Source: Nocardia rhamnosiphila NBRC 108938 | Lineage (GTDB): Bacteria; Actinomycetota; Actinomycetes; Mycobacteriales; Mycobacteriaceae | Assembly: GCF_000720425.1 (NCBI RefSeq) | Contig: NZ_JOAJ01000004.1 | Span: forward strand, 316,571-380,570 | Direction of reading: 5' to 3' | DNA: 64,000 nt | Shown: positions 26,861-36,555 of the stretch, one piece after another | Position numbering within the stretch: the first letter of the stretch is position 1 | How the letters are laid out: each line of letters opens with the position of its first letter | The notes under the pieces: model-generated | The model's input: the letters and a program-made list of their open reading frames with translations, nothing else | Told to the model about the DNA's origin: nothing | The model's database searches: none | Position numbers and translations under genes: made by a program

Positions 26861-27775
26861 TCAGGCGGAAACCGCCGCCTTCTCCAGGATCTCGCGCGCC
26901 AGCGCGGCGGTCTCGGACGGCGTCTTGCCGACCTTCACGCCCGCGGCCTCCAGCGCGTCCTTCTTGGCCTGCGCGGTACCCGAGGAGCCGGAGACGATGG
27001 CGCCGGCGTGGCCCATGGTCTTGCCCTCGGGGGCGGTGAAGCCGGCCACGTAGCCGACGACCGGCTTGGTGACATTGGCCTGGATGTAGGCCGCGGCCCG
27101 CTCTTCGGCGTCGCCACCGATCTCACCGATCATGACGATCAGCTTGGTCTCCGGGTCCTTCTCGAACGCCTCGATGGCGTCGATGTGGGTGGTGCCGATG
27201 ACCGGGTCGCCGCCGATACCGATGGAGGTCGAGAAGCCGAAGTCACGCAGCTCGTACATCATCTGGTAGGTCAGGGTGCCGGACTTGGACACCAGGCCGA
27301 TCGGGCCCTTGCCGGTGATGTTGGCCGGGGTGATACCGACCAGCGATTCGCCGGGGGTGATGATGCCGGGGCAGTTGGGGCCGATGATCCGGGTCTTGGC
27401 GCCCTTCTCCACGTTGTAGGCCCACGCGTAGGCGGTGTCCTGCACCGGGATGCCCTCGGTGATCACCACGAGCAGCGGGATCTCCGCGTCGATGGCCTCG
27501 ATGATGGCGTCCTTGGAGAACTTCGGCGGAACGAACGCAATGGAGACGTCCGCGCCGGTCTTCTCCATGGCCTCGGCCACGGTGGCGAACACGGGCAGTT
27601 CGACGGCATTGCCGTCCTTGTCGGTGTGCGAGACGGTGGTGCCCGCCTTACGCGCGTTCACACCGCCGACGACCTGGGTACCGGCCTTGAGCATCAGCGC
27701 GGTGTGCTTGGTGCCCTCGCCGCCGGTGATGCCCTGGACGATGACCTTCGAATCCTTGTTGAGGAAAATAGACAT
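26861..27775 (-). CDS. sucD: Succinyl-CoA synthetase alpha subunit
   Basis: 304-residue subunit of the TCA-cycle enzyme that makes ATP or GTP from succinyl-CoA. CoA-binding N-terminus ([22 protein letters not shown]), [12 protein letters not shown] and the phospho-histidine loop [17 protein letters not shown] are intact. Lies 42 bases after sucC in a sucCD operon. Confidence 0.97.
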   Translation of the reverse strand: MSIFLNKDSKVIVQGITGGEGTKHTALMLKAGTQVVGGVNARKAGTTVSHTDKDGNAVELPVFATVAEAMEKTGADVSIAFVPPKFSKDAIIEAIDAEIPLLVVITEGIPVQDTAYAWAYNVEKGAKTRIIGPNCPGIITPGESLVGITPANITGKGPIGLVSKSGTLTYQMMYELRDFGFSTSIGIGGDPVIGTTHIDAIEAFEKDPETKLIVMIGEIGGDAEERAAAYIQANVTKPVVGYVAGFTAPEGKTMGHAGAIVSGSSGTAQAKKDALEAAGVKVGKTPSETAALAREILEKAAVSA

Positions 27776-27817
27776 AGTTCTGTGTGTCCTTTACTGGGCG
27801 TGCCCTGGTAGGTCGAC

Positions 27818-28981
<1,164 letters not shown>

Positions 28982-29475
28982 GTACTCACCGTCTCGTCTG
29001 CGTTGCTATGACAACGTCTTTGTTGGCGGCCCGACGTCGGTAGCGGGTCGTTCGGACTCTAACCACTCACAGGCACGCCCGATCGGGCACGTTCATCCTA
29101 AGTGGCGCAGGTCACGAGCCTTCCGGCGGGGACGTTAAAGCCGCAGGCCAAGACTACCGGCGAGTAGCTTTCCGGTGAGCCGCAGGCGGTGCGCGGCGAC
29201 CGCCCGCGCGACGAGGACGATCGCGGCCGCGACATCACAGGACAGAGTGTCCGACGGTGAGCCGCACCCGCGATAGAAACGTGATCAATGTCACAGTAAC
29301 GTTTGAAAAGGTCCTACCGCTTGCCGCGTCGCAATCGTTTCGTTACCGTCGAAGCGGTCGATGTCACAGGCCGATCACAAACGTTGCACAGCGTGGATGC
29401 TTGCGCACCCGGTTGTTCCGCGAGTAGAGATCTCCGTGATGTTGCTCCCTGAGCAGGTTTAGAGAGGACGGCAGC
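28982..29475. other. Divergent regulatory region between sucC and the M23 peptidase gene
   Basis: 494 bases without a supported gene. It holds the leftward sucC promoter and the rightward promoter of the M23 gene. A CRP-type half-perfect palindrome GTGATCAATGTCACA lies at 29281-29295, and the 9-mer ATGTCACAG occurs twice (29288-29296 and 29361-29369). I looked for a riboswitch-like fold (the ydaO type often precedes wall hydrolases) and did not recognise one. Confidence 0.5.
29281..29295. promoter_or_regulatory. CRP/GlxR-type site upstream of the M23 peptidase
   Basis: GTGATCAATGTCACA fits the consensus TGTGA-N6-TCACA at nine of ten defined positions (the base before GTGA is C). It lies about 195 bases before the first possible start of the M23 unit and about 300 bases before sucC. 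Confidence 0.5.
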
Positions 29476-29592
29476 TTGACGCAGCACCCCGCTCCGCAGT
29501 CGCAGAGCCGTTCGGCAGCAGCCCTTTCGGCACCGCATCCCGTCACCATCGGCCGGAAGTCCGGTGCCAGTCGGATGCGAACCGGCCGATGA
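29476..29592 (+). CDS. Possible 38-codon leader ORF overlapping the M23 gene
   Basis: A TTG at 29476 with AGAGAGGAC six bases upstream opens a 38-codon frame that stops at TGA 29590-29592, overlapping the ATG of the peptidase gene (ATGA). The peptidase ATG itself has no convincing ribosome-binding site. Either this is a short translated leader that couples translation, or it is the displaced true N-terminus of the peptidase. The peptide is polar and has no signal or known motif. Confidence 0.4.
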   Translation: MTQHPAPQSQSRSAAALSAPHPVTIGRKSGASRMRTGR

Positions 29593-30899
29593 ACCACCGC
29601 GGCACCCTCGACGCCCACCCCGACGGTCGCGCCCGGCGCCGGCACGAGAACGCGCAGCCGACCGAATCGGTCCAGACGTTCAATGCATTCGGCGCGCCCG
29701 GTGACAGCCGGGCCCGCAGGCGCCCGCTCAACACCGCCGCCGCCTCGGCCGCCGCCGATGCCCACCGCACCGCCGCCGACGACTTCTGGGCGACCAACCA
29801 GGGGTGGGCCGATTCCCAGGCCGACAACTGGTCCGGCGCCGACCGGCAACCGCAGAGCACCTGGCAGCAGGATCAGTGGCAGCAGAACGGATGGCAGCAG
29901 GAGGAAAAGCCCGCCTGGCACAGCGATCCGAACTGGAACACCCAGCAGGGCTGGACCGAGGAAGCGCAGTCCTGGTCCGAACCCACGCCGCAGACCTGGT
30001 CCACGGCTCCCACGCAGTCCTGGCACGACGCCGAACCCGAGGCGTCGAAGCACCACGAGCCCGCCCGCTACGACAGACCCACGACGATCGCCGAGGCGCT
30101 GGAGAGTGCGCCGGTCGCCACGGAGGACACCGAGGAGCCCCGGCAGTCCCGTTCCCGGGGCGCGCATCGTGTAGCGGCCCCGCCGGCCGCGCTCAAGGGC
30201 CGCGCCGCGGTCGTCGCGGTGGCGGCGGGTGCGGTGGTCGCAGCCGGGCAGTGTGCCACCGCGGATCCCGGCGCTACGAAACAGGTCCCGCAGGCCACCG
30301 ATTACGAGGCCGCCGGATCGGTACACGAGATCGCCGCCCAGTCGATGGCGACCGAGGATCCGGCTGTCTCCGATACCACCTCACCGCAAATGCTGGGCGG
30401 CGGCCTCCCCGTCGACACCAGCCGATTCGGTGAAATGCTGGCCAACGGCGCCCAATTCGCCGAAGACCTCGCCCAGGCCGAGGAAGCCAAGTTCCGCCCG
30501 CTGTTCGCGCAATTCGCCAGCGGCTCCTACACCTCCGGATTCGGCGCCCGCTGGGGCGTTCAGCATCTCGGGATCGATGTGGCCGGGCCGATCGGCACCC
30601 CCATCCACGCGGTGGCCGACGGAGAGGTCATAGACGCCGGGCCGGCTTCGGGCTTCGGCATGTGGGTGCGTCTACTGCACGCCGATGGCACCATCACCGT
30701 CTACGGGCATGTCGACACCACCACCGTCTCGGTGGGCGAATACGTGTACGCAGGAGACCAGATCGCCACCATGGGCAATCGTGGGTTCTCGACGGGCCCG
30801 CACTGCCACTTCGAGGTCTGGCTGAACGGCAGCGACAAGATCGATCCGGTGCCGTGGCTGGCCACCCGGGGGATCAGCCTCACCGGCAACGGCGACTGA
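29589..30899 (+). CDS. M23-family (LytM-type) peptidoglycan endopeptidase
   Basis: 436-residue protein, homologue of Rv0950c. A Trp/Gln-rich low-complexity N-terminal region (about 85-160) is followed by a hydrophobic segment AVVAVAAGAVVAAGQCA (about 208-224), a linker, and a C-terminal LytM domain with the zinc-site motifs HLGIDV (HxxxD) and HCHFE near the end. M23 enzymes cut peptide cross-links in the wall. The N-terminal 200 residues would lie in the cytoplasm if the hydrophobic stretch is an uncleaved anchor. Start at ATG 29589, overlapped by the leader frame. Closed by a bidirectional terminator at 30914-30944. Confidence 0.88.
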   Translation: MNHRGTLDAHPDGRARRRHENAQPTESVQTFNAFGAPGDSRARRRPLNTAAASAAADAHRTAADDFWATNQGWADSQADNWSGADRQPQSTWQQDQWQQNGWQQEEKPAWHSDPNWNTQQGWTEEAQSWSEPTPQTWSTAPTQSWHDAEPEASKHHEPARYDRPTTIAEALESAPVATEDTEEPRQSRSRGAHRVAAPPAALKGRAAVVAVAAGAVVAAGQCATADPGATKQVPQATDYEAAGSVHEIAAQSMATEDPAVSDTTSPQMLGGGLPVDTSRFGEMLANGAQFAEDLAQAEEAKFRPLFAQFASGSYTSGFGARWGVQHLGIDVAGPIGTPIHAVADGEVIDAGPASGFGMWVRLLHADGTITVYGHVDTTTVSVGEYVYAGDQIATMGNRGFSTGPHCHFEVWLNGSDKIDPVPWLATRGISLTGNGD

Positions 30900-30913
30900 C
30901 CGTACCGCTGCCT

Positions 30914-30944
30914 GCCGGGTGCCACGATCCTTGGAGCACCCGGC
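30914..30944. terminator. Bidirectional terminator
   Basis: GCCGGGTGC (30914-30922) pairs with GCACCCGGC (30936-30944), nine perfect base pairs, between the convergent M23 and membrane-protein genes. Confidence 0.82.
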
Positions 30945-30954
30945 CGCGGTTGTC

Positions 30955-31380
30955 TCACGGTGCGGCGGCGATCGCCAGCCCGATCAGCGCGATCACCTTG
31001 GCGACCTCCAGCCCGATGTACCAGTAGTGCGCCGTCGAACGTGGTAACTCCTCCCCCGCGAGCACCCGATCCGAGCGACGCGACAGCGGCGGGCGCACCA
31101 CGGCCAGCTGAACCACCAGAACCACCACCGCGATCGCGAGCCATACCCACACCGCCCCGGCGGGCGCCAGCACGACGGCCGACACCAGCAGCACCGCCGC
31201 CAGCACGGCCTCCACAGTGTTCAGCGCCCGGAACACCAGCCGCCCGATACCCAGCCCGAGTTCGGTGGTGACCCCGGGCGCGCGGAATTTCAGCGGCGCC
31301 TCCAAGAACGAGATGGCCAGCACCATGCCGAGCCAGAGCATCGGCACGAACCACATCAGATGCTGCGCGACAGACTCCAT
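30955..31380 (-). CDS. Four-helix membrane protein of unknown function
   Basis: 141-residue integral membrane protein with four predicted helices (about 8-27, 50-75, 77-95, 118-138). Notable are LWLGMVLAISFLEAPLKFRAPG in helix 1 and its loop, and the cytoplasmic SRRSDRVLAG. Conserved proteins of this size occur in many bacteria without assigned function. Placed between the helicase and M23 genes and 38 bases upstream of nothing shared, so probably its own unit. Confidence 0.8.
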   Translation of the reverse strand: MESVAQHLMWFVPMLWLGMVLAISFLEAPLKFRAPGVTTELGLGIGRLVFRALNTVEAVLAAVLLVSAVVLAPAGAVWVWLAIAVVVLVVQLAVVRPPLSRRSDRVLAGEELPRSTAHYWYIGLEVAKVIALIGLAIAAAP

Positions 31381-31418
31381 GATCGGAACCTACCGCGCGG
31401 CCGAACGCCGCGGGGGCG

Positions 31419-34139
31419 CTACAGCTTGGTGAGGGTTTGACTGAACTTCGGGATGAGCCGGATGGTGCCGCTGGTCCCGAAATCGATCGTCACACTCGCC
31501 ATATCTCCGACCCCGTCCGCGGCGACCACCCGGCCGAGACCGTACTTGTCGTCGCTGACCCGGTCGCCGACCGCCAGCGCCAGGCCGACATTGTTGCGGG
31601 ATACGCCACGCCGAGCCGGGCGGGTCTCCCGGATACCGGGCCGCGCCTCCCGCGACTGCGGCCAGCCGCCGGTCCAGTCCTCGTCGCTCGACTCCGCACC
31701 ACGACGGCGGCCGTACTGCGCCGGAGCAGACGACCGTTTGGGTTCCAGGCGCTGCCAATCGATCAGATGATCCGGAACCTCCTGCAGGAACCGGGACTCC
31801 GGGTTGAACACCGGCTGCCCCCACGCCGAGCGGACCACCGCGCGGGTGAGATACAGGCGGCGGCGGGCCCGGGTGATCCCCACATAGGCCAGCCGGCGTT
31901 CCTCGGCCAGTTCGGCAGGGTCGCCGAGCGCCCGCAGATGCGGGAACTGGCCGTCCTCCCATCCGGTCACGAAAACCACCGGGAACTCCAGGCCCTTGGC
32001 GGTGTGCAGGGTCATCATGGTGACCATGCCCGACCCCTCCTCGGGTATCTGGTCGGCATCGGCCACCAGCGATACCCGTTCCAGGAAGGCGGCCAGCGAA
32101 CCGGGTTCGGGTTCGCCCTCACCCGTCTCCGGTACCAGGCCCTCGGCCCGGGCGGCCTCGAGCGCGTTCCGCGCCTCGGAACTGAACTCCCGGGCGACGC
32201 TGACGAGTTCGTTCAGGTTGTCCAGCCGCGCGCCGTCCTGCGGATCATCGGAGGCCTCCAGTTCCGCCCGGTAGCCGGTGCGATCCAGTACCGCCTCGAC
32301 CACCGCGCCCACATCGGGGAAGTCGACCTCGTCCATTTCACCGGCGGCCCGGATCTGCTCGAGCAGCGCGACGAATCCGGCGATGGCATTGCGCGCCCGG
32401 GTGTTCAGCAGCGCGACCTCGCCGGCGGCGGCATCGCGCAGCGCCTCGGCGAAACCGATACCGCGCTGTTCGGCGTGCACCGCCACACAGGCCTCGGCAC
32501 GATCACCGATACCGCGCCGCGGGGTGTTGAGGATCCGGCGCAGGCTCACCGCATCCTCCGGGTTCTCCAGAACACGCAGGTAGGCGACGATATCGCGGAC
32601 CTCTTTGCGCTCGTAGAACCGAACCCCGCCGACCACCTTGTAGGGCAGGCCCATCCGGATGAAGATCTCTTCCAAGGCCCGGGAGTTGTTGTTGGTGCGG
32701 TAGAACACCGCGATATCGGAGTAGGCGGCCTCGCCCTCGTCCACCAGCCGGTCGATCTCGCGCGCGACGAAGGCCGCCTCGTCGTGTTCGTTGTCGGCGA
32801 CGTAGCCGGTGATGAGTTCGCCCTCACCCGCATCGGTCCACAACCGCTTGTCGCGGCGGTTGCTGTTGCGCGAGATCACCGAGTTGGCCGCGGACAGGAT
32901 GTTCTGCGTGGACCGGTAGTTCTGTTCCAGCAGGATGGTCTCGGCGTCGGGGAAATCGCGTTCGAATTCCTCGATATTGCGGATGGTGGCGCCGCGGAAG
33001 GCGTAGATGGACTGATCGGCGTCCCCGACCACGCAGAGTTCGCTCGGCGGCACCGTATGAGCGTCCGGTTCAGGGGCCTCGGCGCCCGGTGCGGCGGCCG
33101 CGCCGGCGTCGGTATCGGCGGCTTCACCGGCCGTCCCCGACCCCGCGGTGTGATGCCCGACCAGTTCCCGCACCAGCACGTACTGCGCGTGGTTGGTGTC
33201 CTGGTATTCGTCCACCAGGACGTGCCGGAAGCGGCGGCGGTAGTACTCGGCGACCTCCGGGTGCCGTTGCAGCAGCGCGACCGTCTCACCGATGAGGTCG
33301 TCGAAATCCAGCGCGTTGGCCGTACGCAACCGCCGCTGGTATTCGGTGTACACACGGGCGACCACGCGCGGCAGTTCGGCGTCCTCGAATTCCGCGTCGC
33401 TGCTCGCCTGTTCCGGGCCGACGAGTTCGTTCTTCAGGTTCGAGATGGCCGTCGCGAGCAGCCGCGGGGTGTACTTCTTGGCGTCCAGTTCGAGATCCCG
33501 GCCGATCATGGTGAGCAGCCGCCGGGAATCGTCGGCGTCGTAGATGGAGAAATTCGAGTTCAGACCGGCCAGCAGGGCCGACTGGGTACGCAGGATCCGC
33601 ACACAACTCGAGTGGAAGGTCGACACCCACATACTCGCGGCGCGCGGACCCACCAGGTCGATGACCCGCTCGCGCATCTCGGCGGCGGCCTTGTTGGTGA
33701 AGGTGATGGCCAGGATCTGCCCGGGGGTGGCCCCGCGCGCGGCCAGCAGGTAGGCGATCCGGCGGGTCAGCACGGCGGTCTTGCCCGAACCCGCGCCGGC
33801 CACGATCAGCAGCGGCGGGCCGGTGTGCAGTACGGCGGCGCGCTGCTGTGGGTTGAGGCCCTCCAGCAGCTGTTCGGCCTCCTGCGCCCGGCGCTGCGCG
33901 GTATCGGTGCGCTGCTGTGTCTGCTCGGCCTGCACCCGCTGTCGCAGCGCGGCCAGGCCGCTCGGCGCACCGGGCTCCCGGCCCCCGGGCGCCGCCGCGC
34001 GCCGGTCGGCACCGGATAGCTCCAGGCCGGGCAGGGTCGCGGCCTCCGGCGCCGCGCCGGGCTCCGGCGAGCCGGCGGCGGAGGTGGTGGCACGGGAATT
34101 GTGCGAATCCGAACGAAGTGCTGCCGCGGTGGTGTCCAT
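31419..34139 (-). CDS. pcrA: ATP-dependent DNA helicase UvrD1/PcrA
   Basis: 906-residue SF1A 3'-5' helicase for repair and replication-fork work; Rv0949 position. Walker A VAGAGSGKT, Walker B DEYQD, GDADQSIYAFRGA, QNYRST and the late motifs VTMMTLHTAKGLEFPVVF and VGITRARRRLYL are intact. The C-terminus has the Tudor-like fold (GDRVSDDKYGLGRVV...) that docks RNA polymerase or Ku. About 30 extra Ala/Glu/Pro-rich residues interrupt the segment between QYVLVRELVG and ELCVVGDADQ. The N-terminal 100 residues are variable; the start at 34139 is the longest and could be shorter. Confidence 0.94.
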   Translation of the reverse strand: MDTTAAALRSDSHNSRATTSAAGSPEPGAAPEAATLPGLELSGADRRAAAPGGREPGAPSGLAALRQRVQAEQTQQRTDTAQRRAQEAEQLLEGLNPQQRAAVLHTGPPLLIVAGAGSGKTAVLTRRIAYLLAARGATPGQILAITFTNKAAAEMRERVIDLVGPRAASMWVSTFHSSCVRILRTQSALLAGLNSNFSIYDADDSRRLLTMIGRDLELDAKKYTPRLLATAISNLKNELVGPEQASSDAEFEDAELPRVVARVYTEYQRRLRTANALDFDDLIGETVALLQRHPEVAEYYRRRFRHVLVDEYQDTNHAQYVLVRELVGHHTAGSGTAGEAADTDAGAAAAPGAEAPEPDAHTVPPSELCVVGDADQSIYAFRGATIRNIEEFERDFPDAETILLEQNYRSTQNILSAANSVISRNSNRRDKRLWTDAGEGELITGYVADNEHDEAAFVAREIDRLVDEGEAAYSDIAVFYRTNNNSRALEEIFIRMGLPYKVVGGVRFYERKEVRDIVAYLRVLENPEDAVSLRRILNTPRRGIGDRAEACVAVHAEQRGIGFAEALRDAAAGEVALLNTRARNAIAGFVALLEQIRAAGEMDEVDFPDVGAVVEAVLDRTGYRAELEASDDPQDGARLDNLNELVSVAREFSSEARNALEAARAEGLVPETGEGEPEPGSLAAFLERVSLVADADQIPEEGSGMVTMMTLHTAKGLEFPVVFVTGWEDGQFPHLRALGDPAELAEERRLAYVGITRARRRLYLTRAVVRSAWGQPVFNPESRFLQEVPDHLIDWQRLEPKRSSAPAQYGRRRGAESSDEDWTGGWPQSREARPGIRETRPARRGVSRNNVGLALAVGDRVSDDKYGLGRVVAADGVGDMASVTIDFGTSGTIRLIPKFSQTLTKL

Positions 34140-34480
34140 CGTCTGTTCACGCTACCGCCGCGACCCGACACGATCGAACACTCGGCCGAATTCGTCGCCG
34201 GCGAGACCACTCGGCGGGCCGATATCCCCACCAGTGAGCGTTTTGCATACATCGGTTACCGTGGCAAACTGGCAATATGGTTTGCCCTTCAGCGAAACAT
34301 CCGCGCCGGTTGTGTGGACAGCTGGGCCGCAGACCGGGCACCTGAGGCCCGAACGGGGCAGGTAAAGGGGGAACGGCACTACCAGACCCGCCGGGTCTTT
34401 TTCACGCGGTGGAAGAGCTCTGGATCGGTAACACGACGCGCCTCGGCGCCGATCCAGGTTCTGACACGAGGAGATGAGAA
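34140..34480. other. Gap between pcrA and chorismate mutase genes, with an intrinsic terminator-like hairpin
   Basis: 341 bases, divergent promoters for pcrA and the chorismate mutase gene. AGACCC-GCC-GGGTCT followed by TTTT (34384-34402, plus strand) is a rare U-tract terminator for this GC-rich genome and lies about 80 bases before the chorismate mutase ATG. A 22-codon frame at 34276 has no aromatic codons, so classical aromatic attenuation is not supported. No gene is called here. Confidence 0.5.
34384..34402 (+). terminator. U-tract intrinsic terminator in the leader of the chorismate mutase gene
   Basis: Six-base-pair stem with a three-base loop followed by five T residues (34398-34402). 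If transcription starts upstream it would attenuate the gene; if the promoter lies between 34402 and 34470 it simply ends stray upstream transcripts. Confidence 0.45.
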
Positions 34481-34792
34481 ATGAGCACACCCGCTACGGC
34501 GACCGGGTCGGGTTCTACTACCGACACGGACTCGGAGCTCCCTCGGACCGAAGCCGAGATCGAAAAGCTTCGGAAGGAGATCGACCGGCTAGATGCGGAG
34601 ATCCTCACGGCCATCAAGCGCCGAACAGAGATCTCGCGGGTAATCGGACGAACCCGGATGGCTTCCGGGGGTACCCGCCTGGTGCACAGCCGGGAGATGA
34701 AAGTGCTGGAGCGCTTCAGCGAACTCGGCCAGGAGGGGCACACCCTGGCGATGCTGCTGCTGCGTCTCGGGCGCGGACGTCTCGGCCGCTAG
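34481..34792 (+). CDS. Chorismate mutase (AroQ-delta type)
   Basis: 103-residue intracellular chorismate mutase, orthologue of Rv0948c. It converts chorismate to prephenate for Phe/Tyr synthesis. Active-site signature: [30 protein letters not shown], with the basic residues of the AroQ fold, then [15 protein letters not shown]. In mycobacteria the isolated enzyme is weak and is activated by complex formation with DAHP synthase. The ATG is preceded by GAGGAGATGAG. The N-terminal 20 residues are Ser/Thr-rich and variable. Confidence 0.93.
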   Translation: MSTPATATGSGSTTDTDSELPRTEAEIEKLRKEIDRLDAEILTAIKRRTEISRVIGRTRMASGGTRLVHSREMKVLERFSELGQEGHTLAMLLLRLGRGRLGR

Positions 34793-34837
34793 GCCCCAAC
34801 AGAACCGACGCGGCGGCCCGCAGACCGCCGCAACCTC

Positions 34838-34876
34838 ACGAACCGCCCCGGGTGACCATGCCCCAGGGCGGTTCGT
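34838..34876. terminator. Bidirectional terminator
   Basis: ACGAACCGCCC (34838-34848) pairs with GGGCGGTTCGT (34866-34876), 11 base pairs, with further GGG/CCC pairing inside. It separates the convergent chorismate mutase and aldehyde dehydrogenase genes. Confidence 0.85.
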
Positions 34877-34884
34877 ACTGTCTG

Positions 34885-36339
34885 TCATGTCATGGCGATG
34901 TACTTGGTCGACAGATATTCCTCGATCCCCTCGGTACCGCCTTCCCGGCCGAAACCGGAAGCCTTGACGCCGCCGAACGGGGCCGCCGGGTCCGAGATCA
35001 CCCCGCGGTTCACCCCCACCATGCCGCTCTCCAGGCCCTCGGCCACCCGCAGCGCCCGCTCGAGGTCCCGGGTGTAGATATAGCTCACCAGGCCGAACTC
35101 GGTGTCGTTGGCGGCGACCAGCCCCTCTTCCTCGGTATCGAAGGCGACGATCGGCGCCACCGGGCCGAAAACCTCCTCGCGGAGGATGCGCGCCCGCGCG
35201 GGGATATCGGTGAGCACGGTCGCCGGATAGAACCAGCCCGGACCGCCCGGAGCCTTCCCGCCGACCCGGACCGACGCGCCCGCGCCGACCGCGTCGTCGA
35301 CCAGGTCGGCGACGGTGTTCAGCTGGTCCTCACTGACCAGCGGACCGAGCGTGGTGTCCGGATCGGTACCCGGGCCCAGCCGCACCTGGGAGTTGATCGC
35401 CGCCACGAACTTCTCGGTGAACTCCTCGACCACCGCGCGGTGCACATGGAAGCGGTTGGCCGCGGTGCACGCCTCACCACCGTTGCGCAGCTTGGCCAGC
35501 AGGGCCCCCTCGACGGCCGCGTCGATATCGGCGTCGTCGAACACCACGAACGGTGCGTTCCCGCCGAGCTCCATCGAGGTACGCAGCAGGCCGGCGGCCG
35601 ATTTCTCGACGAGGGTGCGACCGACCTCGGTGGATCCGGTGAAAGTGAGCTTGCGCAACCGGGGATCGTCGAGCAGCGGCTGGGTGACCGCACCGGACCG
35701 GCGGGAGGTGATCACCGACAGCACACCGTCGGGCAGGCCGGCCTCGGCGCACAGCTTCGCCAGCAGCAGCATGGTGAGCGGGGTCGCCGAAGCGGGTTTG
35801 ACGATCATGGTGCAGCCCGCCGCCAGCGCGGGGCCGATCTTGCGGGTGCCCATCGCGAGCGGGAAGTTCCACGGCGTGATCGCCAGACAGGGACCGACCG
35901 GCTGCTTGTGGACCAGGATGCGGCCGGTACCCGAGGGCGCGTGCAGATAGCGGCCGTGGATACGTGCGGCCTCCTCGCTGAACCAGCGGAAGAACTCGGC
36001 GCCGTAGCGGACCTCGTTCCGGCTCTCCGGCAGGGCCTTGCCCATTTCCAGGGTCATCAGCAGGGCGAATTCCTCGGCGCGTGCGGTGATGCGCTCGAAA
36101 ACCGTCCGCAGGATCTCCCCGCGCTCGCGCGCCGGAGTAGCGGCCCACTCCGCCTGAACCGCGACCGCGGCGTCCAGAGCCCGTACCGCGTCCTCCGGGG
36201 ATCCGTCCGCCACCTCGGCCAGCACCTCGCCGTTCGCCGGGTTGTGCACCGCGAAGGTGCCCCCGCCGGTGGCGTCGACGGGCCCGCCGATCCACAGTTG
36301 CTTCGGGACGGATGCGAGTACTTCGGTTTCCGATGCCAT
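34885..36339 (-). CDS. gabD: NAD(P)-dependent succinate-semialdehyde dehydrogenase family
   Basis: 484-residue aldehyde dehydrogenase. Motifs: TPWNFPLAM, the Rossmann [15 protein letters not shown] with Glu257 as general base, [10 protein letters not shown] with catalytic Cys291, and the C-terminal [14 protein letters not shown]. Similarity to SSADH (GABA shunt) is the best guess because of EACTAANRF, but related aldehydes cannot be excluded. The ATG at 36339 (MASETE) fits the family length; the open frame to 36609 is unused. Divergent from pgi across a 216-base GC-rich promoter region with an 8-bp hairpin at 36400-36418. Confidence 0.85.
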   Translation of the reverse strand: MASETEVLASVPKQLWIGGPVDATGGGTFAVHNPANGEVLAEVADGSPEDAVRALDAAVAVQAEWAATPARERGEILRTVFERITARAEEFALLMTLEMGKALPESRNEVRYGAEFFRWFSEEAARIHGRYLHAPSGTGRILVHKQPVGPCLAITPWNFPLAMGTRKIGPALAAGCTMIVKPASATPLTMLLLAKLCAEAGLPDGVLSVITSRRSGAVTQPLLDDPRLRKLTFTGSTEVGRTLVEKSAAGLLRTSMELGGNAPFVVFDDADIDAAVEGALLAKLRNGGEACTAANRFHVHRAVVEEFTEKFVAAINSQVRLGPGTDPDTTLGPLVSEDQLNTVADLVDDAVGAGASVRVGGKAPGGPGWFYPATVLTDIPARARILREEVFGPVAPIVAFDTEEEGLVAANDTEFGLVSYIYTRDLERALRVAEGLESGMVGVNRGVISDPAAPFGGVKASGFGREGGTEGIEEYLSTKYIAMT

Positions 36340-36555
36340 ACAGGCCAGCCTAAGCACGAAACCGGCAGAAGTCGTCGGCCCGAGAGGACAGTTTCTATTG
36401 CCCCGCCTGCGGCGGGGCGGGTCGGGGCCCGCCCCCGGTCCGCCGGAGTTACCGGTGGGCAACCGCCTTCGTTCTCCTTCGTCCGGCGACCCGGGACCCG
36501 CCGCGGTCCCGGCCGCGCCTGCGTCCGGGACCGGTGGGTTGTACGCTCGGCCAGT

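Noticed and set aside
34276..34345. Possible attenuator leader peptide for chorismate mutase
   Set aside because: 22 codons with no Phe, Tyr or Trp; no RBS seen.
34355..34402. T-box-like element before the chorismate mutase gene
   Set aside because: The AGGGGGAACGGC stretch only loosely resembles the UGGNACCGCG motif, and no specifier stem could be drawn.
34474..36555. Very long frame upstream of and in frame with pgi
   Set aside because: Opposite strand of the aldehyde dehydrogenase gene; homology to Pgi begins only at the GTG at 36556.
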